The notes beneath the pieces were generated by a model. It was not told the origin of the DNA. It was given only the letters and a program-made list of their open reading frames with translations, and searched no databases. A DNA stretch of 64,000 nt from Tunturiibacter gelidiferens. Its GTDB lineage: Bacteria > Acidobacteriota > Terriglobia > Terriglobales > Acidobacteriaceae. The DNA lies in the NCBI RefSeq assembly GCF_013410115.1, contig NZ_JACCCV010000001.1, forward strand, positions 2,170,001 through 2,234,000. The letters are read 5' to 3'. Positions 44,943 through 52,973 of the stretch are shown here, piece by piece. Every line of letters begins with the position of its first letter. Position 1 is the stretch's first letter. The position numbers were made by a program, and so were the translations under genes.

Positions 44943-45794
44943 CTATCCGTTCGCTAACTCTTTCGCCCGCTGGGTCGCTCGCTTTACAGCCTTGATCAAG
45001 GTCACGCGCAGTCCACCCTCCTCGAGTTCCAGAATGCCATCCACCGTGCACCCGGCAGGTGTCGTCACAGCGTCCTTGAGTAGCGCGGGATGGTATCCAG
45101 TCTCAAGCACCATCCTCGCCGAACCCAGAGTCGTCTGCGCGGCCAGCAGAGTAGCCACATCGCGCGGTAGCCCTACGTTCACTCCCGCCTCGGCAAGGGC
45201 CTCGATGATGATGTAGAGGAACGCGGGCCCAGAACCTGAAAGACCGGTCACCGCATCCATGTGCTTTTCATCGACCACAACAGTCCGGCCAACCGTCTGG
45301 AAGATCTTCTGCGCCATTGCCATCTGTTCAGCCGAGACGAACCGCCCGCCGCAGAGCGCCGTAATACCCGCAGCCAGCATCGCCGGAGTGTTTGGCATTG
45401 CGCGGATTACAGCAAGTTCGCATCCCGCGCCGTCCTCGATACTGCGCGTCTTTACGGAAGCCGCAAACGACAGCACCGTCTTCTTCGGAGTCAGCGCAGG
45501 CCTGATCTCCTCGATCAACGCGGGCACCTGTGTGGGCTTTACTCCAAGCAGAATCACATCTGCCTGTTGCGCTGCGGCAAGGTTGTCGGTCGTTACCTCG
45601 ACGCCGAACTGCGCCGACAACGCCTGCGCTCGCTCCGCGTGTTGCACTGTGGCAAAGATCTGCTCAGGCGCAAGCAGGTTGTTCTTCAAGAAGGCCTGCA
45701 GCAGAATGCCGCCCATCTTTCCTGCGCCCAAAACTGCTACCCGCAGCCCCGGCATCACCGGAGCCGGAACCATCACTTCATAGCTCTCGCTCAT
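44943..45794 (-). CDS. proC: Pyrroline-5-carboxylate reductase
   Basis: Last step of proline synthesis, NADPH-dependent. The 283-residue enzyme has the Rossmann motif VAVLGAGKMGGILLQAFLK near the N-terminus, VLSFAASVKTRSIE, VIRAMPNTPAMLAAGITAL, and the C-terminal signature GLSGSGPAFLYIIIEALAEAG and SPAGCTV-like TTPAGCTVDGI. About 15 residues precede the usual start, so the true start could be the internal MPGLRVAVLG methionine. Confidence 0.95.
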   Translation of the reverse strand: MSESYEVMVPAPVMPGLRVAVLGAGKMGGILLQAFLKNNLLAPEQIFATVQHAERAQALSAQFGVEVTTDNLAAAQQADVILLGVKPTQVPALIEEIRPALTPKKTVLSFAASVKTRSIEDGAGCELAVIRAMPNTPAMLAAGITALCGGRFVSAEQMAMAQKIFQTVGRTVVVDEKHMDAVTGLSGSGPAFLYIIIEALAEAGVNVGLPRDVATLLAAQTTLGSARMVLETGYHPALLKDAVTTPAGCTVDGILELEEGGLRVTLIKAVKRATQRAKELANG

Positions 45795-45831
45795 CTTCAA
45801 AGGCTATCAGACAGCGCTTTTTCCACGCAGC

Positions 45832-47637
45832 CTACTTTTTCTCTGCGGCGATCCAGGCGTCGACGCGCTGCTCCAGTACGTCCATTGGAAGCGCGCCGGA
45901 GTCGAGCACTTGATCATGAAACGCCTTGATATCAAACTTTGGGCCTAGCGCCGTCTTCGCGCGCTCCCTCAACTCGAGGATCTTCAGTTGTCCCATCTTA
46001 TAGCCCAACGCCTGCGCCGGCCACGCTATGTAGCGATCAACCTCAGCCTGGATATTCGTCTCGTCAATGGCCGAGTGATCGTGAAAGTAATCGACCATCT
46101 GCTGCCGCGTCCAGTGCTGCGAGTGCACGCCCGTATCCACGACCAACCGGATTGCGCGCCAGATATCCGCCTCCAGCCGGCCATAGTCGCTGTAGGGGGC
46201 CTTGTAGAACCCGACGTCCTTACCAAGCCGCTCGCTGTACAGTCCCCAGCCCTCGGTATAAGCCGTGTAGTAGGTGTACTTTCGAAACTCCGGAATCCCG
46301 GTAAGCTCCTGCGCAATCGAGATCTGCAGATGGTGCCCTGGAATGCCCTCGTGATACGACACCGCTTCAACTGGGGCGAGCGAGCGCTCCGCAAAGTTAT
46401 ACTCGTTGACATACACTCGGCCCGGCCTACTTCCATCTGGCGTACCGTTGTCGTAGTAAGCAGCCGATTGATCCTTCTCCATATACGCGGGCACCGGCAC
46501 AATCTCCAGTGGAGCCTTCGGGAGACGGCCGAACAGCTCCGGCAGCTTCGGCTTCATTCCAGCGATGTATCCCTTGTAGTCATCAATAAGAGCGTCGGCG
46601 GAGGCAGGGTGCTCCTTTGGATTGGACTTCAGCGCGGCACTCAAGCTCTTGATATCAGCGAAGCCAAGGCTCTTCACAATCGTCAGCATCTCGGCCTCAT
46701 CGCGCTTCACCTCGTCGAGCCCTATCTGATGGATCTCAGCGGCGGACTTGCTCAACGTGGTGCTCTGTCGAATCCGAAACGCATAGTAGGCATCTCCGTC
46801 CGGCAACGCTGATGCCCCGATCTCCTTGCGCGAGTTTGGAATGTACTCGGCCTTCAGAAATCCGGCAAAGCGTTTGTACGATGGAAATACGTCAGCAGAG
46901 ATCGCGTCGATCGTCTCCGCTGAAATCCGCTTCTGCTCAGCCGCGCTTACTGTCTTCGGAAATTTCTTAAGAGGCTGCGCAAACGGACTCTCCTCCGCCT
47001 TCTGATTCGCCAGCGCTAGAGTCTGCACCAGCACCTTCTCCATCAGATACTGCACCTGCACCCGGCCTTCGTCCGCTCCCAGCTGCATGTTCGTCATGAT
47101 CTGCGAGAAGGCATTCGGAACTTTTTTGAGCCGCGTAATGTAGTCGTCGTAGTCTTTGACCGAGTCAAATTGAAGCCGGTTCGGAAGCTGCGGAAGCTCG
47201 GTGTGAAAGCCGTAGAACTGGTTGACTGGCATCTCCCATTCTTTGAACTTCGCCGCCTCCTGCTCCTCGATCAGTTGACGCAGCATCAGATCTGCCGACA
47301 GCTTCTCCTGATCTGTCAGCCCGGTCGTATCGATCTCCGAAAGCTTTCGAATGTATTCGCGTCCGCGTGCCAGCGCAGCGTTCAACGCCTGGGTCGAATA
47401 GTCCGTCAATTGATCGTTGTAGCGTTTATCTCCGATCGAGGAAGCAAACTCGGGCGAGCGCTTCAGCCGGTCCTCCCAGATCTGCGTGAAGAGTGTGGAT
47501 AACGCTTTGCTCTGTCCCGCAATCGAAGTGGCGGTTGACGCCGCAGCCGTCAACTGACCCTGCACCATCTTCGGCGTTACACTCAAACAGCAAACAAGCA
47601 CCCACCCACCTGCGCGACCCAGCCACAATCTCGTCAT
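45832..47637 (-). CDS. Exported DUF885 family protein, probable metallopeptidase
   Basis: A 601-residue protein with a signal peptide (GGWVLVCCLSVTPKMVQGQ) and the DUF885 zinc motif HEGIPGHHLQ (HExxHH-like), preceded by VEAVSYH. YTAYTEGWGLYSERLG and the final MGQLKILELRERAKTALG are also family-typical. Such proteins are uncharacterised periplasmic peptidases. The ATG at 47637 has GAGGAC upstream. It precedes proC by 38 bases on the same strand. Confidence 0.88.
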   Translation of the reverse strand: MTRLWLGRAGGWVLVCCLSVTPKMVQGQLTAAASTATSIAGQSKALSTLFTQIWEDRLKRSPEFASSIGDKRYNDQLTDYSTQALNAALARGREYIRKLSEIDTTGLTDQEKLSADLMLRQLIEEQEAAKFKEWEMPVNQFYGFHTELPQLPNRLQFDSVKDYDDYITRLKKVPNAFSQIMTNMQLGADEGRVQVQYLMEKVLVQTLALANQKAEESPFAQPLKKFPKTVSAAEQKRISAETIDAISADVFPSYKRFAGFLKAEYIPNSRKEIGASALPDGDAYYAFRIRQSTTLSKSAAEIHQIGLDEVKRDEAEMLTIVKSLGFADIKSLSAALKSNPKEHPASADALIDDYKGYIAGMKPKLPELFGRLPKAPLEIVPVPAYMEKDQSAAYYDNGTPDGSRPGRVYVNEYNFAERSLAPVEAVSYHEGIPGHHLQISIAQELTGIPEFRKYTYYTAYTEGWGLYSERLGKDVGFYKAPYSDYGRLEADIWRAIRLVVDTGVHSQHWTRQQMVDYFHDHSAIDETNIQAEVDRYIAWPAQALGYKMGQLKILELRERAKTALGPKFDIKAFHDQVLDSGALPMDVLEQRVDAWIAAEKK

Positions 47638-47742
47638 ATCTGTCCTCAACCTTGACCTTCAGTCTATCGTGGCGAGCGGAGCATCTGCACTCCGTCTGCC
47701 GCTTCTACTGAAGCGCTTTTCACAGCAATACCAAGATGAGGT

Positions 47743-48759
47743 TTATTGCAAAACCGCCGATGCCGAGGCATCCAGCATCCTGTAGAGCGTTGAGCGGCTG
47801 ATCCCCAGCATCTCCGCCGCGCGCACCTTGTTGCCACCGCAGTCCTTCAGCACGCGAAGTACGTGGTGCTCGACCACATCCTCCAGCCGCAAACTTTCTG
47901 TCGTTCCCTCTCTTATGAGCGTTGTCTCTTCAGCCAGCGCGGGAAGATGATGCGATTCGAGTACGTCGCCCTCAACTCGCGATAGGCTGCTCTGCACAAT
48001 GCCTTTCAGCTCCCGCACATTCCCCGGCCAGTTGTACCTCTGCATGCGTTCCATCGCTTGCTCAGACACAGCGGGCATCTTTTTCTTGTAAAGCGGCGCA
48101 AGCTGACACATGAAATGTTTCGTCAGATCCGGAATATCGTCTCTGCGAGCCCGCAGCGGTGGCAGGGTAATCTCCACCGTGGCAAACCGTTGGTAGAGCT
48201 CCTGCTGAAATCGTCCGGCAGAAGCTAATATCTTCAGGTTTTCGCTTGTTGCGGCAATCATCCGCAGATCGGACCGGAGGTCGTGCCTGCATGTTTCCTG
48301 CTGCTTCTGCGTCGAGTCGAAACGTCGCAGAAGGCGTAGCAGACGAAGCTGTGTCTGCAACGGCATCTCGTGGATTCCATCGAGAAAGAGCGTCCCTCTG
48401 TGCGCCATCCTGGTAAGACAACAGATTGCATCGGAGTGGTCCAAGCCCCCATCGTTCTCCTGCAGGCGTCCGGCGACTGCTTCTTCAAGAGCGGCTCCGT
48501 GACAGACCACAAACGGGCCGTCGGCAGCGTGGCTCATTCCATGCAGCGCACGAGCCACCTGTTCCTTGCCGGTCCCGGTCTCGCCATGGACCAGCACCGT
48601 TCGGAAGTGCGGGCCGATCCGTCGCACCTGCAAACGCAGCCGCCGTATCTCCGCGCTCGAGCCCACAATCTCGAGACCGTTCCCCTCGGGCCATGGCTCT
48701 TCGACAAGCCCATGAGAAGGATCAATGAAGATGGAGGAATCAGATCGTGTGATCGACAT
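47743..48759 (-). CDS. AAA+/Fis transcription regulator lacking the sigma-54 GAFTGA loop
   Basis: A 338-residue NtrC-family protein with no receiver or sensor domain before the ATPase. Walker A GETGTGKE is at 59-66, Walker B is altered to TLFLDGIHEMP (Asp127 then Gly), the arginine-finger region LPPLRARRDDIPDL and sensor II NWPGNVRELKG are intact, and a Fis helix-turn-helix (KVRAAEMLGISRSTLYRML) ends the protein. Where GAFTGA should stand (about residues 97-105) there is AGRLQENDGGL. It may therefore regulate sigma-70 promoters or be a repressor, as known for GAFTGA-less relatives such as TyrR. Confidence 0.85.
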   Translation of the reverse strand: MSITRSDSSIFIDPSHGLVEEPWPEGNGLEIVGSSAEIRRLRLQVRRIGPHFRTVLVHGETGTGKEQVARALHGMSHAADGPFVVCHGAALEEAVAGRLQENDGGLDHSDAICCLTRMAHRGTLFLDGIHEMPLQTQLRLLRLLRRFDSTQKQQETCRHDLRSDLRMIAATSENLKILASAGRFQQELYQRFATVEITLPPLRARRDDIPDLTKHFMCQLAPLYKKKMPAVSEQAMERMQRYNWPGNVRELKGIVQSSLSRVEGDVLESHHLPALAEETTLIREGTTESLRLEDVVEHHVLRVLKDCGGNKVRAAEMLGISRSTLYRMLDASASAVLQ

Positions 48760-48811
48760 GGCTGTCTCTTACATCGGCACAATTCGCCTTCCGTTGAGTC
48801 CGAAGACACGA

Positions 48812-48855
48812 AAAAGCCGGAGACCGCTCGATACAGCAGCGAGTCTCCGGCTTTT
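48812..48855 (-). terminator. Bidirectional intrinsic terminator after the bacilliredoxin gene
   Basis: AAAAGCCGGAGAC and its perfect complement form a 13-bp stem with an 18-base loop; the arms end in A and T runs, so it works on both strands. It separates the bacilliredoxin and regulator genes. Confidence 0.85.
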
Positions 48856-48876
48856 AGATTTCAACAACTTCCTAGC

Positions 48877-49302
48877 TTATGCAGTCGTTGGCGCGCAGTA
48901 GGTATCGAACGCACGCTGAAGCTCCTGGGCAATCGCCGGAGCGGTCGAGGTCTCGATTGCCGAACGCTGCATCAGGTAAACGAGCTGGCCGTCGCGCAGA
49001 ATCGCAATCGCCGGCGACGTCGGAGGATGTCCGCCGAAGTAGCTGCGCGCCTTCTCGGTTGCTTCGCGGTCCTGGCCTGCGAACACCGTGACGGAATGAT
49101 CGGGCTTCGCGCTATGCTGCATCGCCAGACGAACTCCCGGACGCATCTTGCCGGCTGCACAACCGCAGATGGAGTTCACCACCACCATCGTTGTTCCCGG
49201 CTTTGCAACTGCTGCATCCACCTCGGCCGCACTGCGGGCCTCCGTCAACCCAGCGCGCGTCAGCTCCTCGCGCATCGGAATCACCATAATCTCTGGATAC
49301 AT
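48877..49302 (-). CDS. Bacilliredoxin (BrxA/BrxB family)
   Basis: Thiol-disulfide oxidoreductase that removes bacillithiol from proteins. The 141-residue protein has the CGC active site in NSICGCAAGKMRPG (Cys46 and Cys48), typical MYPEIMVIPMREELTRAG start, FGGHPPTSPAIAILRDGQLVYLMQR and family length. GGGAG precedes the ATG. Together with the PIG-L deacetylase at 10074 it suggests that this organism uses bacillithiol. A terminator follows at 48812. Confidence 0.93.
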   Translation of the reverse strand: MYPEIMVIPMREELTRAGLTEARSAAEVDAAVAKPGTTMVVVNSICGCAAGKMRPGVRLAMQHSAKPDHSVTVFAGQDREATEKARSYFGGHPPTSPAIAILRDGQLVYLMQRSAIETSTAPAIAQELQRAFDTYCAPTTA

Positions 49303-49561
49303 AACACTCTCCCTTTAACCCTTTTGCTCGCGGGTAAAAGCCGCGCTTGTTTCGATTCTACGTTCTACTTACGAGCCTTGCACCCCACCCCCGGCAAAAA
49401 GTACGCAAAGTATTCGAAACAAAACAGATAGCTCTGGACTTCGAGTGGACCTTTTCACCTGGGAAGGAGCTAGCGCCAAAGCGAACCACCATTTGAAGGT
49501 ATCAGGTGTGTCAAATCCCAGTAGCCGGGCGATGTTGTACTCTCAAGCGGTGCTGCGTCCC

Positions 49562-50623
49562 ATGATCGACCTCCGCGAGTTCGTTCCGCTTGCCCCCTAC
49601 ACCACGCTTCAGATAGGGGGTCCGGCCCGCTTCTTTATAGAGGCGGCGAGTGAGGATGAGGTGGTAGAGGCAACCTCCTTCGCGCGGGATCGAGGTATGC
49701 CGCTGTTCGTTCTGGGCGGCGGAAGCAATGTGCTGATAAGCGATGCTGGATTTGACGGCGTGGTGATGCGGGTTGGCGTACCGATCTCCAGACGGGAGCT
49801 GCACGAAGGCGAGAGTGTTCTTCTCGAAGCCGGCGCAGGCGAGAGTTGGGACGATGTTGTGCTCTACGCCGTCGATCGCGGGTATGCCGGCATCGAGTGC
49901 CTGGCGGGCATTCCCGGCGATGTCGGCGGCACTCCGGTCCAGAACGTCGGCGCGTACGGGCAGGAGGTTGCCGAAACCATCGTCAAGGTTCGTACCTACG
50001 ATCTCAAGAGCCAAAACTTTGTGGATCTGGATCACACAGCCTGCCGCTTCGGCTACCGGCGCAGCCTCTTCAACACGGAGCAGCGCGGCCGATACATCGT
50101 AACGGCTGTGACCTATAGATTGCGGCCCGGGGGAGAGGCCGCACTGCGGTACGCCGATCTCTCGCGATACTTCGCGGCCACGCTCGAAGCAGGGGAGAAG
50201 CCCACGCTTCGCCAGGTTTACAATGCAGTCCGTTCGATCCGCGAGCAGAAGGGAATGCTGGTGGGACAGGGGGGAGCGGATGGGAGAAGCGCCGGCTCGT
50301 TCTTCAAGAACCCCGTGGTTCCCTCTGCCGTTGTTTCGCAGGTCGCTCTCGGCGCCGGTTGCAGGCCCGATGAGGTTCCGCAGTATCCGGCGGGTGATGG
50401 CATGGTGAAGCTACCTGCGGCGTGGCTCGTGGAGCGGGCCGGGTTTTACAAAGGCTTTGCCATGGGACGGGCAGCAATCTCCTCCCGCCATACCCTCGCT
50501 CTGGTGAACCTGGGCGGCGCGAAGGCTGCCGAACTGATTGCACTTCGCGACGCTGTGGTCGAGGGCGTAGAGCGGAAATTTGGTGTTCACCTTGAACAGG
50601 AGCCGGTGCAGCCCGGCGAGTGA
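49562..50623 (+). CDS. murB: UDP-N-acetylenolpyruvoylglucosamine reductase
   Basis: FAD/NADPH enzyme that makes UDP-MurNAc for peptidoglycan. The 353-residue protein begins VPLAPYTTLQIGGPARFF, has the FAD-binding VLGGGSNVLISDAGFDGVV, ECLAGIPGDVGGTPVQNVGAYGQE and CRFGYRRSLF, and the catalytic serine region GRSAGSFFKNPVV. The C-terminal block KLPAAWLVERAGFYKGFAMG completes it. The ATG at 49562 fits family length; upstream in-frame ATGs exist and no clear ribosome binding site separates them. No mur cluster neighbours. Confidence 0.95.
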   Translation: MIDLREFVPLAPYTTLQIGGPARFFIEAASEDEVVEATSFARDRGMPLFVLGGGSNVLISDAGFDGVVMRVGVPISRRELHEGESVLLEAGAGESWDDVVLYAVDRGYAGIECLAGIPGDVGGTPVQNVGAYGQEVAETIVKVRTYDLKSQNFVDLDHTACRFGYRRSLFNTEQRGRYIVTAVTYRLRPGGEAALRYADLSRYFAATLEAGEKPTLRQVYNAVRSIREQKGMLVGQGGADGRSAGSFFKNPVVPSAVVSQVALGAGCRPDEVPQYPAGDGMVKLPAAWLVERAGFYKGFAMGRAAISSRHTLALVNLGGAKAAELIALRDAVVEGVERKFGVHLEQEPVQPGE

Positions 50624-51343
50624 TTACGGCTCGCGAAGCTGCCCGATTAACCGCCGACGTTCCTCCGCCAGCACGTCCGCCGCCGGCCCCTGTTTCACAA
50701 TCTCTCCCTCCGCGATCCTGATCACTTCAGCTCCAAGCTGAAACGCCTCCCCAACATCGTGTGTCACCGAAAGCACCGGCGTCTTCCACCGCCCCAGGTA
50801 CTCCCGCAATCCGTCGACAAGTCCATCTCGCATCGCGTAGTCCAGTCCAGAGAATGGCTCATCGAGCAACAACAACGCTGCTCCGGCTCCTTCGTAAGTG
50901 ATCGCAGAGATTGCTGCGCGTGCGACCGAGACTCTCTGCTTCTCCCCTCCACTCAGATCATGTGGCTTTCGATTCACCAGCTCCCCCAAGCCGAATAAAC
51001 TGATGACTTCGTCAACAACCTTACTGGCGTCGTCAGGTTTATCTCTCCATCCAATGCCATAAATCGCATTCGACCGCACGGTCAGATTGGGGAAGAGCCG
51101 GGCCGTCTGCCCTGCGCTCCTCACCGGTCGAAGGTATGGCGGAACAAACACACCCGAGGCCCGATCCACCAACACACGGTCTCCTCGCACAATCGATCCC
51201 GCATCCGGCCGCACAAAGCCGGCAATGGCCCTCAGCAGGGTCGTCTTGCCGCTCCCGGACGGCCCAAACAGCACCGTCCACGGTTTGATCAACGCGAACC
51301 TGACATTCAGCGAGACGGTTCCGACCCGATGTTCCATACTCAT
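50624..51343 (-). CDS. modC: Molybdate ABC transporter ATP-binding protein, short form
   Basis: ATPase of the molybdate importer. Walker A GPSGSGKTTLLRAIAGF, signature LSGGEKQRVSVARA, Walker B LLLLDEPFSGLD and the switch histidine in VLSVTHDVGEAF are present. At about 239 residues it ends after the ATPase; the C-terminal TOBE/molybdate-binding domain of E. coli ModC (352 residues) is missing. ATG at 51343 is preferred over a TTG at 51388 that overlaps modB. The Q-loop is SAGQTARLFPNL. Order modA-modB-modC. Confidence 0.9.
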   Translation of the reverse strand: MSMEHRVGTVSLNVRFALIKPWTVLFGPSGSGKTTLLRAIAGFVRPDAGSIVRGDRVLVDRASGVFVPPYLRPVRSAGQTARLFPNLTVRSNAIYGIGWRDKPDDASKVVDEVISLFGLGELVNRKPHDLSGGEKQRVSVARAAISAITYEGAGAALLLLDEPFSGLDYAMRDGLVDGLREYLGRWKTPVLSVTHDVGEAFQLGAEVIRIAEGEIVKQGPAADVLAEERRRLIGQLREP

Positions 51344-51377
51344 CGTCAGCACTCGCTCCGGCGATTCACACGGCAGA

Positions 51378-52064
51378 CTATCGGACAATGTCAGCCTGCC
51401 TTCCGTCCACCTTCCGCATCGAGGGCAGAAGATAGATTGTCAGCAGCGCCACCGTCGCAAACCCGATCAACACCAGCGCCGTCCGATTCGCAGCCGCATA
51501 GTTTCCGTCCTGCACGAGATCGTAGAGCGAAATCGACAACGTCCGCGTCGCCCCAGGGATATTGCCGCCAAGCATCAGCACCACGCCGAACTCGCCCACC
51601 GTGTGCGTGAATGTCAGTACTGCGCTCGTCAGCAGGGAAGCGCGCGCCATCGGCAGCACCACCGTCGTGAACACCTTGGTCGGCTTCGCACCCAGCCCCG
51701 CCGCCGCCTCGACGAATCCTCGATCCACTGCCTGAAACCCTGCCACCAACGGCTGCACTGCAAACGGCAGACTGTAGAGAATCGACCCCACCAGCAGGCC
51801 GCCAAAGCTGAACGCCAAAGGATGCCCAAAGACTCGCATCAAGAGCCTTCCCGGCGCGGTCAGCGGACCCATCGCGATCAACAGATAAAACCCAAGCACC
51901 GTCGGAGGCAACACCAACGGCAGAGCCACTATCGACTGCACGAAAGCACGCCCAGCCCCATGTCCTGACGCGATCCACCACGCCAGCGGCAACGCTACCA
52001 CCAGCAGAATCGCCGTCGTCCCGACTGCCAGCCGCAACGTCAACCAGAGCGCCTCAAAATCCAT
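51378..52064 (-). CDS. modB: Molybdate ABC transporter permease
   Basis: A 228-residue inner-membrane permease with five or six helices. It begins MDFEALWLTLRLAVGTTAIL, has LPLVLPPTVLGFYLLIAMG near residue 55 and the cytoplasmic coupling motif EAAAGLGAKPTKVFTTVVLPMA, the EAA loop that contacts ModC. FTHTVGEFGVVLMLGGNIPG is ModB-typical. It supplies cofactor metal for molybdoenzymes such as MsrP at 398. Confidence 0.95.
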   Translation of the reverse strand: MDFEALWLTLRLAVGTTAILLVVALPLAWWIASGHGAGRAFVQSIVALPLVLPPTVLGFYLLIAMGPLTAPGRLLMRVFGHPLAFSFGGLLVGSILYSLPFAVQPLVAGFQAVDRGFVEAAAGLGAKPTKVFTTVVLPMARASLLTSAVLTFTHTVGEFGVVLMLGGNIPGATRTLSISLYDLVQDGNYAAANRTALVLIGFATVALLTIYLLPSMRKVDGRQADIVR

Positions 52065-52157
52065 ACAGCGCCAGTCTATGACACTCGAGTCTGCACACTC
52101 GAATGCTGTCGACGACCCTTCACCGTTCGTCTCGACGGCTAACCCGCGCTGAACCGC

Positions 52158-52973
52158 TTACTTCACCGCACCCAAGCCCGACTTGCTCAAACTCCCCTGA
52201 ACCTCCGAAGACAACATCCAGTCCAGAAAAGCATGTGCCTCTGCCTTTCGGTCCGACTTTGTCATGATCACCGCGCACTGTCGTATCGCCGGATACTGCG
52301 AGGTCGGCATCAGCACGTAGGTCCCGATCTCCTTGAAGTGTTCGGTACTAGCCGCCGTCAACGATATCAGCCCCAACTGCGCATTGCCGGACTCCACAAA
52401 CTGCGCCGTCTGCGAGATATTGTCTCCCACCACAAAGTGCGGGGCTAACTTGTCGTAGAGCTTCATATTTCGCAGCGCCGCGGCCGCCGCGCGCCCATAG
52501 GGCGCATGCAACTCGTTCGCGATGGCGATTGTCTTCACTCGCGGATCAGACAGCGTCTCCAGACTAAGCGGCAGCAGGCCGGAGTCTTTCCGGGTCCACA
52601 ACACCAGCGTGCCCTTCGCGTAAGCCGTTGGTTCGCCCCCATCTGCCAGCCCGGCAATCACAACCTTCTCTGGAAACACATAATCCGCCGCCAGAAAGAT
52701 ATCAAACGGAGCGCCATTCAAAATCTGTGTCACCAGCGTCGACGACGACCCAAAGCTAACCACCAGCTTCACGCCCGTCCCCTTTTCGTACTCCTGCGCC
52801 AGCACAGGCATCACCGGCTGCAGATCCGCCGCCGCCGCCACCCGTAGCTCCTTCTGTCCCCAGGCATGCTGACCGCCCAAAACCACGCCCAGACACACAA
52901 CAAGGCACACCAAGGCCGCAGACGCACTTCGACCTTTACGATAGGCTAGTAGCAACCATGAAAGTAGCAACAC
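52158..52973 (-). CDS. modA: Molybdate-binding periplasmic protein
   Basis: Captures molybdate or tungstate for ModBC. The 271-residue precursor has a signal peptide (AALVCLVVCLGVVLGGQHAWG), then ELRVAAAADLQPVMPVLAQEYE, VSFGSSSTLVTQI, the ligand-site serine region, PFDIFLAADYVFPEKV, and APYGRAAAAAL. The upstream end is uncertain: the frame opens at a GTG at 52973, which would overlap the divergent thrC start (52958) by 16 bases. A later start at TTG or GTG is possible. No Mo riboswitch is seen. Confidence 0.92.
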   Translation of the reverse strand: MLLLSWLLLAYRKGRSASAALVCLVVCLGVVLGGQHAWGQKELRVAAAADLQPVMPVLAQEYEKGTGVKLVVSFGSSSTLVTQILNGAPFDIFLAADYVFPEKVVIAGLADGGEPTAYAKGTLVLWTRKDSGLLPLSLETLSDPRVKTIAIANELHAPYGRAAAAALRNMKLYDKLAPHFVVGDNISQTAQFVESGNAQLGLISLTAASTEHFKEIGTYVLMPTSQYPAIRQCAVIMTKSDRKAEAHAFLDWMLSSEVQGSLSKSGLGAVK

